Shown here piece after piece: positions 39,822 to 52,254 of a DNA stretch of 64,000 nucleotides. The notes under the pieces were generated by a model. The model was given only the letters and a program-made list of their open reading frames with translations, searched no databases and had not been told where the DNA came from. The stretch's first letter is position 1. Every line of letters begins with the position of its first letter. The stretch covers positions 76,747,056 through 76,811,055 of the forward strand of contig CM049310.1 of NCBI GenBank assembly GCA_026874595.1, written 5' to 3'. Position numbers and translations under genes: made by a program. The stretch is from Sipunculus nudus (taxonomy: Eukaryota > Annelida > Sipuncula > Golfingiida > Sipunculidae).

Positions 39822-42800
39822 CAGTATTGTAGCAGTACATCTGCTTTTTCTAAAGTTCCATCAGTTAATTCACGATTTTTTTACGATATTATCTCATTAC
39901 AAGCCAAATTTGGTAAACTAACAAATTATCCTTAATAGCAGGTACAAAACCAAACAATACAACATGATGTTCCAATTTTGGTAATGTTATTCTGCTGTCA
40001 GAAATACTAATATCTTCTTTGTTTGATATTATAATAGCTATATATCACATATATATCTATCTAACAATCCATTAATGTAACTTTGTCAGTCAAGGACACA
40101 CTCTAACATTTTGTAGTATTCTGATAACTTTTCGCACATATCAGTCATTTTAATTTACTTTTTTTCTATGGACTTTGGATAAACTACACCTGACGCCGAG
40201 TCGAGTCCAAGTTCCAGTCATTTAATTTCGAGTATTTTTGTGGACGATGTGATCAATAATCCTATAGTTGAGACTGAAGCCCACCTTAACTGCTGGACAT
40301 TAACTGCCCTGTCGCTTTTCAAGAATCAGGAAAGCAACTGCAAGCTTCAAAGTTTCTTCCTCCTACAGGGCAGCTCTAACAAAGGTTCTTTTTTGAAGAC
40401 CAGGATGCAAAAAAAAAAAAAATAAAATAACCACGTTTTTTATACGGACCTTTATGGCCATGACGTAGAAGGATTGAATGTTCGTGGGCGCGTCGTACAC
40501 ATGTCGTAGCACAGTCGTGGTAATATCGTGGGGATAGCGTACCAGTTTTTGGACGTCGTAACGGAGTCGTGAACCTTCTTAAAAGTCTCGTGTCATCTCG
40601 TGCTGTCATCGTGTCACTGTCGTAGCATGTAGTACAGGTATTGTACTCCTATCGTAAAACATCGTCCTCGTATTGAAATTAAATTCACTAGACAGTCCGA
40701 TTGGCTACGAATCGCCACGATTTCAACATCGTGGCGACTCGGTATCAAATACGTGATATTGGGAACGGGGCTAGACCTGTCGTGCCACCTGCAATTGTTT
40801 TTAAAGTTTTTTTATTGATTCATATTTAAGGAATGGTTTCAGGGATTGCTCTGAAATATAGCGTGCATAATATAGTTTTAACCTTTCGGAGAGACAGTGG
40901 CTCCATCTACAACCTCATTATATATAGAACTTATAGTTTTATATAGTTAATCACACATCTCATGAATGGCTCCATGGCACTTTCCGTATTCCTGTGGCAT
41001 TCATAGCGTACGTACTAATTATGGTCGCCAAGTATCAATCAGTTAATATTCGAATACTGCTGCGGATACACCATGGTCGCCTGCAAATTGATATTTTTTT
41101 CCTAATTTCACCTGGTCACCTGGTCCAGCAACCATTTTACTGGTAACGGTATAGATCAATAAGATTGCTTTATATAAGCCGGTATCAATATAACGTCTCA
41201 ACCAAATGCGAAATCCGTTGGTGAAGTTTAAGGTGGCGGTTTAATTCACATCTTGCTGAAAATAAATCCAAGCTATCAAGTACGTGATAAGTTTAGAAGA
41301 TTATATGCGTGGATGGATAAGTAAGAACCTGTCTAAAAAATGTATATTAGACTAGAGCCGGAAGGCAGAGTTAAATATCACAGCAGCCATTATGGGATAA
41401 CACAGTGATTAGTATAATAGCTCTACCGGATCTCCTGTCTCAGGACAAAATAAGTTAAATTTCATGCGGCCTCAGGGGAGTATTACGCATGCAGGAATAG
41501 GCTCCGTTCTCACGTAAACTGCCTCGAAACAAAACTTCATGAGTATATTATTTGACAGAAAATACATATATTTTAATAATATATCATCCATTTGATTTAA
41601 GCATGTTTAGCCCTTACATTTTCCGAATTAACCATTATAAATATTGAACAGAGGAGATGATGCGACACATTTTATACAGTCATTTTCACTTGATAATTTA
41701 GATAAGTTTACCATTTTGTTCTGCAGTGAAACACAACTCCATGACATATAGTCATAATTATTGATTTGTACATGTTTAGTTTTCAATTTCGTGATGGGTG
41801 GGTGGCCAAGGTGTAAAGTTTCCTTTTTCTAGCAAAGAGAAATTGATAAACAGGAAATAAAACTCCTACGTAAATTCGGAAGACATGCACATTTCCTGTT
41901 AAAGGAGGATTTTGCCTTTCAAAACAGACAAGTCAATTTCTTTACAAGACAGCGGTGAAAAGGTGATGTACTTTTTTTCTTTTTTTTTACAAGATACAAG
42001 ATTTATTCCATACCAATACAGGAATTTAATTTGCTTTGCGGGTGATATCATATGTAAGACATAGTGCAGAGAGAAAAACAAAGACATAATAAAGTATTAA
42101 AAAAGAAGTAGTAATATTATATTTTGATTTATCTATGCATTAAACAATCTAATCGCCTTCGGTACAAATGAATTGGAATACCGGTTTGATCTGCATTTCA
42201 GGGACTGCAGCCTTGGGCCTGATTTTAGCCAGACATATAATCACTAAGCAAGCTTTTAGCTTCAACCATTTTCTTTTAATCGTGTTCATAACATTATTTT
42301 CATAAATGATATTTATGTCCTCTAAATTAAGACCAATAACTTTTTCTGCTATATTTCTTATCCGTCTTATATTCTTTTTGTTCTTAATGGTCAGATTCTT
42401 TTTTTATTATAAAAAATACATATTTAACATTCACAATAATAAAATCATTTTCAGCTTCCTTTTATCTAAGTTTACCTTTTTGATACTCTTAAAATTAAAC
42501 AAAGATTTAGTTATTCTTCGCCCAATTAATGTGATATTGGTTTAACTTGTCATTTTTTATTGCAATTTCTTTTTCAATATTCAATGTGGCTTTGAATGAG
42601 ATATTGAAACCCCCTTTCGTTGGCTTTTCATAAGCACATCTAGAAATATAGAAATACCTCTTTACCATCAGTGTTAAAAAGTTCATCTAGTTATCATAAC
42701 TGCTCCCATAGATTATTTGTATGTTGAACTAACTGAACCATTTTTTGTGAAATCTCATTTCTAGAAAAATGTAATAATTTTTCTTCACAGGATTTGCAGA

Positions 42801-43522
42801 AGGAACACATATTGTAATCAATTTCTTAATCCTGAACAAGAAAGGGTTCAGTGTCACTCTGCGGTGAGGATTCTAAACTGAAAATATTGCAGATTACTAG
42901 ATATTGTTGATAAATAAAATTTTTAAATCCTTTTAATATCTAATTTTTTACTTCATATTTAAATTCAGTTTCATTTTAAAATAGTATTGTATGTTTTTTT
43001 CTGAAGTTTTCTTCAATATATGTGTATACACTTGTTTTGAGCCATATTTTGCGGTCATAATTTTATCCACTATACTAATACTTGGCGACAATGCAGTAAG
43101 CCTATCATGACCTTTTATAATACTTTTTATAATAATTATAAAACTTTTTAATGTACTTCGACTAAGTACATCAGATACATGAAGATCAGAGAATTCAGTC
43201 ATGTCGGGTTTAATATACTAAACAAATATGCCAGTTCACAAAATTACTCCCAAAAAATGCCAAACGTCTTAAAAATATTTAAGCAGTGACAAACAGCAAG
43301 AACAAATAAAATCATCAACAATAATTTTGTTATCGCTGAGAACCATCCGTCTAAAGTATCATATGAAGAATGCCTTTTCAGTGTTAAAGTTCCCTTTCTA
43401 TGAATAGAAAATTCTTCAGCCATGTAAATGATAGGACACATTGAGATGAACAATTATTCTCATACATCATGTATGTAGGGTTCACATTTTATTTCTCACA
43501 CTCGACATTGATAGTTACATTT
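38482..43522. other. Intergenic AT-rich DNA
   Basis: (TA)n at about 39769-39818; a CpG- and TCGT-rich segment at about 40440-40760 with a 10-bp perfect hairpin (40712-40737); a GAGTCGAGTCC cluster near 40197. Remainder is AT-rich, including 42300-43200 with very low G+C. No gene seen. Confidence 0.7.
39769..39818. repeat. TA microsatellite
   Basis: Pure TA dinucleotide tract of about 24 units. Confidence 0.95.
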
Positions 43523-43795
43523 TCCGGCTTCTGTGGCTCAGGGGTAGAACACAGGATTCAAATCCCGGAGGTCGTGAGTTCAAATCCCAGCCAAAGAGCG
43601 GTGAGATTTTCACGGTTGGTCCCAAATCCAGGGTGAGCGCTCTTCGGCCTAATGGGAAGGCTGTGCCCCACAGCCGCGTATTATCCACTAACAAGTGCGC
43701 CTTTGGGTGGTTCCTCGGTGTTATGACCCAGCAATGGGAATGATTACACATCCAGGACCCGTAGTTGCTGTACACACTTGGCCTGGTTGATACAA
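43523..43795 (+). mobile_element. tRNA-derived SINE, family S2, plus-strand copy
   Basis: The head GGCTTCTGTGGCTCAGGGGTAG carries an A-box (TGGCTCAGGGG), and GGTCGTGAGTTCAAATCCC carries a B-box with AGCC closing the tRNA-like acceptor stem. The body follows with GTGAGATTTTCACGGTTGG, GGGTGAGCGCTC, GGGAAGGCTGT, GTGCGCCTTTGGGTGG and TGTTATGACCCAGCAAT. The same order occurs in the inverted copy at 52255-52510. The tail at about 43780-43810 is TTGATACAAGGATGCAAAATAACATGA. It is tRNA-like but embedded in a longer repeated unit, so it is a SINE and not a working tRNA gene. Confidence 0.8.
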
Positions 43796-44116
43796 GGATG
43801 CAAAATAACATGACAGAAAGTAACTGTTACCGCCCTGTCACGTGGTCCCAAACCGAAATGGAACGCATAAATGTACATATTAAGATTGTGAATTAGATAA
43901 GAGAGCATAAAAATTGAGCCGGTTACCTCCAACAAAAAATCTTTAAAAAAAGATAGTTACGACATTATCAGTGAAGAATGCGTTTGCACTTAGCAGAATT
44001 CATTCCTGATACAAGGACTTCTGACGTTGATTCAATTTCGACATTATGACCTCTTAATCAAATAGTCAGGGGCCATTTTTGCTAAGCATATGCACAGGGG
44101 AAATTAACAGGATTAC

Positions 44117-44131
44117 CCCCCCCCCCCCCCC
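44117..44131. repeat. Poly-C run
   Basis: Uninterrupted C tract of about 15 bases just upstream of the 44-kb tandem array. Confidence 0.8.
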
Positions 44132-44189
44132 TTAAAAGTGGATTTCCGCTAACTCTGCACAGGACAAGCCCCCCTTCCTTAAGAGGACA

Positions 44190-45290
44190 AAATAAAAAAA
44201 GCTCAAGTATCTGAATAACCAATGCATTGATCACCATGATTCTTTGCATCAATATTGATCATGGAGGGTTCCATCAGTACCTGCGAACTGGTGGCGCCAC
44301 CTGTATTTTTCTCATTTTTACGATTTTTTTTTTCTTAATTTTTTATATTTTCAAAGAAACTGTCATGTGTTAACAGGACACAAATCATAACCGCTGGTTC
44401 TGGAATCTTCTTATTTGACATCCAGGGAGGTCCATGAAAAGTCTCTGTGGAAACTCAAAATCAGGTCTCTGTTACCCATATCGTCTGACCTATGGGGCTC
44501 GTAAATACCCCTCAGAATAATTAAAAAAATTGACACAAAAGCTTCAGTATCTAAATAACTACTGCATTGATCATCATGATCATTATCATAAATATTGATC
44601 ATGGAGTGTTCCATCAGTTCCCGCAAACTGGTGGCGCCACCTGTATTTAATAATTTTTGATATTTTTAAAGAAGTTGTCATCTGTTAACAGGGCACAAAT
44701 CATTACCGCTGGACCTGGAATCTTTTAATTTGACAGCAAGGGAGGTCCATGAAAAGTGTCTGTGGAAACTCGAAATTAGGTCTCTGTTACCCATATCCTC
44801 TGAGCTTTGTGGCTCATAAGCACCCCACAGAATAATTAAAAATTTGAAAGAAAAACTTAAGTATCTGAATAACTATTGCATTGATCACCATGATTCTTTG
44901 CATGAATATTGGTCATGGAGTGTTCGATCAGTTCCTGCAAACTTGTGGCGCCACCTGTATTTTTTTTAATTTTTACGAATTTTTGATATTTTCAAAGAAG
45001 CTGTCATCTTTTAACAAGGCATAAAATGTAACTGCTGGACCTGGAATCTTCTAACTTGACATCAAGAGAGGTCAGTAAAAAGTCTCTGTAGAAACTTGAA
45101 ATTAGGTCTCTGTTACCCATATCCTCTGAGCTTTTGGCTCATTAGTACCCCTCAGAATAATAAAAAAATTTATACAAAAGCTCAAATATCTGAATAACTA
45201 CTACATTGATCACCATGATTCTTTGGATATATATGGGTCATGGAGTGTTTCATTAGTTCCTGCAGACTGGTAGCACTGTACTACCGGTAT
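44190..45290 (+). repeat. ~325-bp tandem array, four units
   Basis: Units begin GCTCAAGTATCTGAATAAC, then GCATTGATCACCATGATTC, TATTGATCATGGAG.GTTCCA, CTGGTGGCGCCACCTGTATT, TTTTCAAAGAAGCTGTCAT, GTCTCTGTGGAAACTC and GGTCTCTGTTACCCATATC. Anchors (the GTATC word) lie at 44207, 44547, 44861 and 45186, so spacing is 340, 314 and 325. The last unit is the most diverged and lacks the intact palindrome. The frame at 44411-44626 is a reading through units 1-2. Confidence 0.93.
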
Positions 45291-46318
45291 GTTTTCAAAT
45301 ATTTATTTTTTTCTATTTATGAGACCTTCAAATTAAGTGGTCAACTGTCGAAAAGCCCACTGAAACCCATTTCTTAGGACTCACAAAATTCATGATTTTT
45401 TGGCACTCTGGCAGTCATTTTGCTCATCATTCATCATAACTTGAATTCAGCTGAGCGTCATGGCCCATTGGCCACTAGTTAATATATCCATTTAAACTAC
45501 ATTCATTTTATTTGAATTGTCATGTTACTCATAATACTGTATTTAGCTCCTGGTATATAGGACCCCACGCAGTTATAACAGAAGTACCCTTCTGATACGT
45601 GCTACCCTGCGGATTGTTATAATAGAAAACATTTACCTTTCACAGTGAAACAATTTGTGTGTTTGTGACATTTACGTACACATATTCGCCTTATATTATT
45701 AAGCTGAAAGAACAAATGAAGCAACACATTCCATATAAAAGAAAATTGCTAGTTCCAAATTAAAGGTATCTATTCTCCTATTTGCTTTAAAAAAACGGCT
45801 TCAGTTAACATGTTGATAATCTTTTTAAAGGCTGGATTATCTTCTTTCGACTAAAATGGTTAAACGTTGAATATTTTTTAAGCTCTTGTGTACACCGTTT
45901 CTATTTGTTGATTTTCTAAATGTTCTGCATTATTGGTATTTTCTGCATAGTTGGTATTTTTAACTACAAATAATGCATCTAATAAGTCCTTTATTTTAAA
46001 TCACAAATTCAATTAGCACTTTATTTTGTGGCAAAGGGTCTGGTGTGCCATGAAGCCACATAGATTCAGAGAGAATTGTTAACAATTCAAAAATAAACAT
46101 AACCCCAGCTTTTCATAAATATCACACCCTCCCCCATTTTACTTTAAAGCAGCGTTTAAATCAGAGTCATAGTGAACTTTAATGGTCTTTTATCGCGGAG
46201 CTATCGTAAGGATGTCTCCCCCTAAAGACCTTGATATTTGGGTCTAGGTATAAAACAAATATCAGGTGCATACCTTTCATTAATGACTATTGTTCTCACT
46301 AAAGGTCTGTACAGGTAA
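45291..46318. other. Intergenic AT-rich DNA
   Basis: No gene or repeat recognised. Confidence 0.5.
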
Positions 46319-46563
46319 GGGGCCTGGATAGTCGAGGGGTAAAAACGCTCGGCTCTCTCCGCTAGCGACCCGGTTTCGATTCCCGTTGTGGCTATATGAG
46401 AGTGGGTTGTAGATGCCCGTCAAAGGTCGGTGGTTTTCTCCGGGTTCCCCGGTTCCATCCACCCCTACATAATGCCGAACGCCATCATCAGACCTATGGA
46501 GAGTACCTTGATTAGTTATAATAACTATTTGCTCAATCCATGTAAAATAAATAAGTTTATTTA
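46319..46563 (+). mobile_element. tRNA-derived SINE, family S1, full-length copy
   Basis: GGGGCCTGGATAGTCGAGGGGT holds the A-box region, and ACCCGGTTTCGATTCCCG holds a near-consensus B-box (GGTTTCGATTCC). The body reads GAGAGTGGGTTGTAG, then GGTCGGTGGTTTTCTCCGGG. The 3' part reads GGAGAGTACCTTGATTAG followed by a GTAAAATAAATAAGTTTAT tail. The head matches the minus copy at 32668-32825 and the tail matches the copies at about 19832 and 31930. A minus-strand open frame over it is meaningless. Confidence 0.8.
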
Positions 46564-49479
46564 TATTGGAAAATCTGCCATATTGGATATCAAGCGCAAA
46601 CCATGAGCGGAAGACAAAAAAAGGAGGAAAACAAAAGTTATCATAACCCTAGAGTGTGGCATGGGCATTAATATCAATTTATCATAAGAAAAGGAAGCTT
46701 TGTATTTTATTTAACACTTATGTAAGTCCTGCCTTAAGTTTGAGTTTTTGGTACTAAATCAACCACCCTCACTTAGTAACGCTGTTGAGTTTATATATAA
46801 AAACAGAAAGTTTGGTGGCTTCATCTTTCTCGACAATTCGCCTTATTATTCTTTTTATGTTTGCATTTGTTCCCGCTTCAGGGACGAAAGGCTAACATAT
46901 GATCTAACAATTCAGTTTGAAAATTCCTTAACTGTGGTTCAATATACTGAAAATCATTTTTTTTCGAATAAATGATAAATATATAAAATAAAGTAAAATA
47001 AATACTAATAAAATACTAAATGATAAATAATGATATATGCATGGTTCAGAAATAATTGTCAGATTAGTCAGCAGAATACTAAAATCTTTTCGACCACGCT
47101 TTGTTCAAGAATAGTCTTTTAGTGACAACTACTTCGAGATTTCTACAGATACAATGTATGGAACAATACTTCATTTTGTAAAAATGAAACGGTCGATGTA
47201 AATTTTAAATTCTTCCATCAGCAGCAATATATATGGCAAATCTAACAGGAGATACCCTGAGGATTCAAATTAAGTATATATAATTAAGACACAGTTATTT
47301 ACATATAGATTTTATATCTAAATTTAACAAAAGTAGTCCTTAAAGGGGCAAGACAAACTTCTGCTTAAAAGTTCCGCTGAAAAAAGGTTGGATAAGACCA
47401 GGTACACTATCTAAATATATATCGGCTATAGGGGGTGGGAGTTAATATTTTAACTCGGCTTCAGCATGAACACCCAAAAGAGACAGGTACACGTAGACGC
47501 AGCAGTTGGAGTAGACATGGACATCAAAATGTGTAATCACTAGAAGGATTGTATCGCATGTTTGCCATCTTTTCTTCAAAGGTAAAGATGTTAATGCTCG
47601 TATACGATGATTAACCACTTGAGGTAAGAGGTAACCCTAAAATACCAAAGCTTTCATATCTCTCTACAGAAATTTAGTATTTCAACAAAATCTGTTTTAA
47701 AACACAGCTAAGTATTTATACAATGTATTCCAGTATAACATACAACAATATAAGCATGAACGTAAGTGAGAAGAGAGAAGTCTGTGAAAGATCCCTAAAA
47801 ATATGTAATATTTTATGAAGAAAAAAAATCACCTAAAATCATATTTTTATCCAAAATACATTTCATTTGACACTTTTTAGTATCTAATGTCATCATACCA
47901 TCGGTTCTGCTTACTTAAGTACCGTGGTTGGAACTCGGGTAACGGAAATGAGGATTTGTAATGTCATTTATGTCAAAATCTACTTTTTTTATAATATCGA
48001 CTCGGGGTATAACAAAAACGTAAAATATTCATATTTCCCAGCGGTTGCTTTTGGTAGACTTATTATGTCAAACTACATACCTTACATAGTGCAAATAGAA
48101 TTTCTGTTGCAATTATTTTGACCGTTTCAACTATTTCTACTGGCCTAATGAAAATTATTTTTTGGGTGTTCCAAATTTCACATGCTTTTGTCGTCATTGT
48201 GTAGACTCTTGTTGTTGATGGCACGAGAGACAGAGACAGCAGTGTGGGTAACTTCTTGTACGCTGCTGGCCTTGGTGCCACGGGTTGCCTTCTTAATTTG
48301 TTTTGATAACAATTTTCCCTGGTTGTTTTTTTAATTAACAAGTCAATCACGCTTATTTTGTCGTCTGAATGTGAATTATGAGACTGAAGTTTCAAATTAT
48401 ATCATAAATAAAAATATCCCTCATTCCTTTCATAACACCTCCATGTCTTTATTTTGACACAGTATACAGACTGTCACCACAGTGTTCTCTGTCATGCAAG
48501 GGAGATATTACATTAAAGGAACGTATGGTTAAAGGACCCGGGCGACGTATATATTTACAAGTCTAGGCATTGCCAGCTCCCTAAGGTGGAATACTGCAAT
48601 GGTCCTCCGGGCACGTGTATAGAGTTTAGGAAGAAACACGTTGTGAGGTAAGAACCATTTACCTAGGATGTATACTTGGTGCCCTAGATCTGGGTCCCGT
48701 TCCCGCCTAAAGGAAATGAAGTAATCTAATTTGGATTATCTAATTTATATAGGCAGATCTTTTTTTAGTTACAACTACTTTTGTAACTAATTAATTGTTC
48801 ATAGCCAGAGGTTTAGTGAAGCAAAGTTTTATCTGGAACATGGCTAATCATGTTTGAGTTGACCTATGTAAGACTGGTGAGCTAATTTAACATATGCTGC
48901 CTGGTTTTGTATGTGGGGCTGGTGACTGCTACAATTGGTTTATACCTTGTTCAAGGAATACTGCTGCATTATAAGGGATAACAGATCACAATGTGAATTG
49001 ACTTGTTTGAATGAGCTCAAATCATGATTAATATATCCAAGACGGGGAAACTGCTGCTATGTGGCTAGTCAATATATTTTATGATCTTTCAAATATGTTA
49101 ATGGTAAACTTGTTGATTAACTGTAATAGTTTAACTTTGTGTTTTATACTCTGTGCAGGTCATCTGAATACTTTTGCAGTGAGTGGCATATCAGAGCACA
49201 ATTGTCCCTCTAAAAAAACACAACCAGGACTGCAACACCAAAGGCTCAGCAAACTCCTATGACAGTTTAACCACCTTAAACTGTGGACGCAACACCAAAC
49301 TCAACAGGCGAACAATGCCTGCTGATCACATTCCTGACTACAATCTCCATACCTTAACCTATGTGATTACATTTTCCCCGTCTTTATATGAACAGAGCAA
49401 GGAATATTTCTGAAGTCATAACCTATCATTGAGAAATTGGAGAGAAAATCTTTCCTTTTGAGATTTCCCTGCTTGTCCA
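46564..49479. other. Intergenic AT-rich DNA
   Basis: No recognised coding sequence. A pyrimidine-poor but CAG-ended stretch at about 49145-49159 could mimic a plus-strand splice acceptor before a 76-codon frame (49183-49413). That frame shows no known motif. Confidence 0.45.
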
Positions 49480-49900
49480 TTGAGGTAGTGGCACTTCTTC
49501 ATACCACTAACTCTATTGCCACACTTTCACAGACCTTGATTCAGCGGCCCTCTCTGGTGTCGTTTCATGAATACTCAAGTCAAATGACTCAAAGTACACT
49601 TGCTCTATGAGGACATATGCTGCGATGTTTTAGTCACAGGCTGAGCACCACAGGGAAGGCAGTGAGAATCTAACCAATCAAATAAGTTTGTCCCATTTTT
49701 GGTACACTTGTTCTTGTACAGACGTGAGAACATTTTGTTTACACTTAGTTCAATGGATTTCACTGGCAGTTGTGATTTAGCCTGATCATGTGCAGGCTTG
49801 TTCATTATTCAAGAAATGGAACCAGACAGGGTTGTGGAATCAAGGTCTGTGACAACATAGCCAAAGAACTGGTGGTATGTAGATGTAGTGGCAGGGAATG
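49480..49900. repeat. Imperfect inverted repeat with ~95-bp arms
   Basis: The left arm (about 49480-49575) and the inverted right arm (about 49802-49900) align as CATACCAC...TTCT.T......T..TCACAGACCTTGATTC...GCCCT.TCTGGT..C.TTTC.TGAATA; the best block is TCACAGACCTTGATTC. The loop is about 225 bp. Both arms translate in the same relative frame to TDLDS..LSG..S followed by TGA, so they may be diverged copies of a coding fragment as well as terminal repeats. No known protein recognised. Confidence 0.65.
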
Positions 49901-51123
49901 AGTTAGAGGACCATCCACTTAGTAGTTCGATCAACACCTTACAGCATACCTTAAACAGTTGCTCAAAGAGTACAAGCATCAAGGTTTTTAAAAACACCTT
50001 TATTGTTATCATGTATGTCCTAAATGTGCAAAAATAAATAATTGCTGTCTTGACAGTAGATAAGTACAAGATGAAAGCAAGAATATACAGCTGGGATTAA
50101 CAAGTCATCAGTTTAACATTCATTCAGAAATTTCATTTTTGTTTTTTTTTAATTTACTAACTATTAAGAATAATTTTTTGGTACATTTGTTTCATTTTTA
50201 TCAAAAACTTGCAAATAAAAATATAATTCACTATACAAAAAACACATTTTATGTGATCAGATATTAAAAACAAAATCATAGTATCTTCTGAATTTTTTAA
50301 GTATTTTTAACGATATTTTTTAAGAAATAGAACCGTACAGAGAAAATGATACAAAGATTGGATTGTATTCAAGTGTATACTGTGGCTGGCAACAAATTCA
50401 CGGGGTTAAAATTTTGTGATTGTCACATTTTTATTGTTTCATGATGATTTCATTTTCCTAATCTCTCCCTTACCATTAAACGACATACAAAAAAAGTTAC
50501 ACTCGGACCCCAGTGCAATGCTGAACAGCGAAAATTTTTGTTCATATATGGCAAAATAATATACTTATAGTAGTGTTTGGACTGAAGATGATCAGTCAGC
50601 TGATGCAGATGATCTGATGATCGATTTTACCATTTCATAAAATTGATGCGAAAAATATTTAGAATGTGTTTATTAACAGATCCACAAGTCTTCTAGATAT
50701 TCATATATGCTACAGAGTTATCAGATGTATTGGCCAATATTAGGCCTCTATATCAACTGGGAAGATGTACAATTCTATATTTGATAAGAAATTTCATACT
50801 CGTAGAGATCATCCAATTTTTACTGATGACTGATCATGAAACAAAAACTGATTCCATACACTTCTCACAGGTGACTTAAAATCAATTTATTGGTTGCTGA
50901 TATGCTCTCCCTGATCATTTACAATTGATAAAGTGACTCCCTACAATACTAAAAGTACAATAATACTGATATTATTTTTAAAATAAATATAGGGTTTATG
51001 GATTTAAACTTCTTTTGCGTTATGACTTTAGACAATACAGGCAAGTTAAAACGTGTATGAGATGCAAGTGAAGCAAAAATATAATTATGTTTCCTTGCAC
51101 AGGGGGCATCAAATTAACAATGG
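49901..51123. other. Non-coding DNA 3' of CDC7
   Basis: AT-rich; may include a longer CDC7 3' UTR if the AATAAA near 50886 (minus strand) is used. Nothing else recognised. Confidence 0.5.
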
Positions 51124-51342
51124 TTTATTTTCAGGATAATTTCACTTTTGCCAATTTGAAACCCTCGCAAATAATAAGCCAACCACAGTATCGTTATAAC
51201 CTATACAGTGACACTGAAACAGATACAAAATTGATGGTGAAATGATGGATGGTTGCTGCCTTGGAAACAGATCATCTCTAAATTAATGTGCATGAAATAT
51301 TACAACAGGACCTAAAGATGAGAATTCTCTAGATGACAAGTT
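51124..51342 (-). other. CDC7: CDC7 3' UTR with candidate polyadenylation signal
   Basis: Downstream of the CDC7 stop the minus strand is AT-rich and non-coding. A canonical AATAAA (TTTATT on the plus strand at 51124-51129) lies about 215 bases after the stop and is the nearest good polyadenylation signal. Another AATAAA lies near 50886, so a longer 3' UTR is possible. No transcript data are available to choose between them. Confidence 0.5.
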
Positions 51343-51620
51343 CTAACTTCCACCATCAGATGGCGCTGCTAGTTCCTGGGTTATGAAAGGATGGCTCAAA
51401 GCTTGCGAAGCGGTAAAGCGAGTGTTTGGGTTGGGATCCAGCAGGTGGTGCAACAAGTCGTATGCGCTGTCTGGAATATCAAACCACCATGCTGCTGGAC
51501 TCCTTCCTTTACATTTCCCATGCTTGCTCCCCACAGCTTGCTTGGAGGAACCCCTCAATTTTTCACAGAGCACCCGCAGATCTATTGATGGTAAATTTGG
51601 ATTGCTGATGATATTCTTAC
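51343..51620 (-). CDS. CDC7: CDC7 kinase, terminal coding exon (subdomain XI and C-terminus)
   Basis: The last coding exon follows a 5.5-kb intron and a TATATTTTCAG acceptor. It starts by completing Gly (GKNIIS...), then DLRVLCEKLRG, the CDC7 helix before kinase insert 3. The insert is short here (about 25 residues, SSKQAVGSKHGKCKGRSPAA), roughly a third of the vertebrate length as I recall it. Subdomain XI follows: SAYDLLHHLLDPNPNTRFTA, with the conserved arginine after NPNT, then SQALSHPF. The protein ends with an Ala/Pro/Ser/Gly tail and a TAG stop at 51343-51345. Open frames on the opposite strand across this exon are shadows. Confidence 0.96.
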
Positions 51621-52254
51621 CTGAAAATATAAAAAGAGTAAATTTTTAATTTAAAGAAAGATATTGTTAATCTGTAAAATATACTTGAAACATAAAGATG
51701 AGATCTCACATGCAAATCTGAATTGCAAAATATCCTAAATATTGGATAAATTTCCTAAATATTGGATGTCAATTATTAAGCTGAGTTTGTATATCAATAT
51801 ATATCAATGAGATCCATTTGTGCAAAATAATTTTCCTTTCCTGAATCTCATTTGCACTTGAAATTCACCTGAAAGTGAAAGTGATTTATGGCAATAAGAC
51901 AACGTTGTATTTGAACATCGTTGGGTCAACCACATGTGCCCACCTATTACAACCTTAACATGAATATAGAAAAAGTTTCCTGCTTAATACCAGAAAACAT
52001 GGCTGAATTTGTGTCTCACACCATTCATTTCCCTATTTCTGCAAGTGAGAACTATCTAAAGTCTAAATGGCATTCCGGGCACTTTTTTTTTTTATTTTCT
52101 ATTTAAATTTTTTTTTGGTGGAGGTAACTGCTTTCATATATTTTTAATGCTGACTCCTCTAATTCTTAAGCAAAATTATTTCCTATCTGCAGAGTTCCAT
52201 TTCAGTTTAGGGCTAAGTGACATGACGTTTGCACTAGCTTCCTTTTATTTCATG

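Noticed and set aside
40302-40378. CTGCCCTGT / ACAGGGCAG 9-bp inverted pair as a possible structured RNA
   Set aside because: The 60-base loop and single short stem are within chance expectation.
43523-43592. tRNA gene
   Set aside because: A tRNA-like fold with A and B boxes is present but it is the head of a longer repeated SINE with a second copy at 52255-52510, and the anticodon arm is not convincing.
49145-49413. Plus-strand exon after a CTGTGCAG acceptor-like site
   Set aside because: The 76-codon frame has no known motif and no partner exon or donor was identified.
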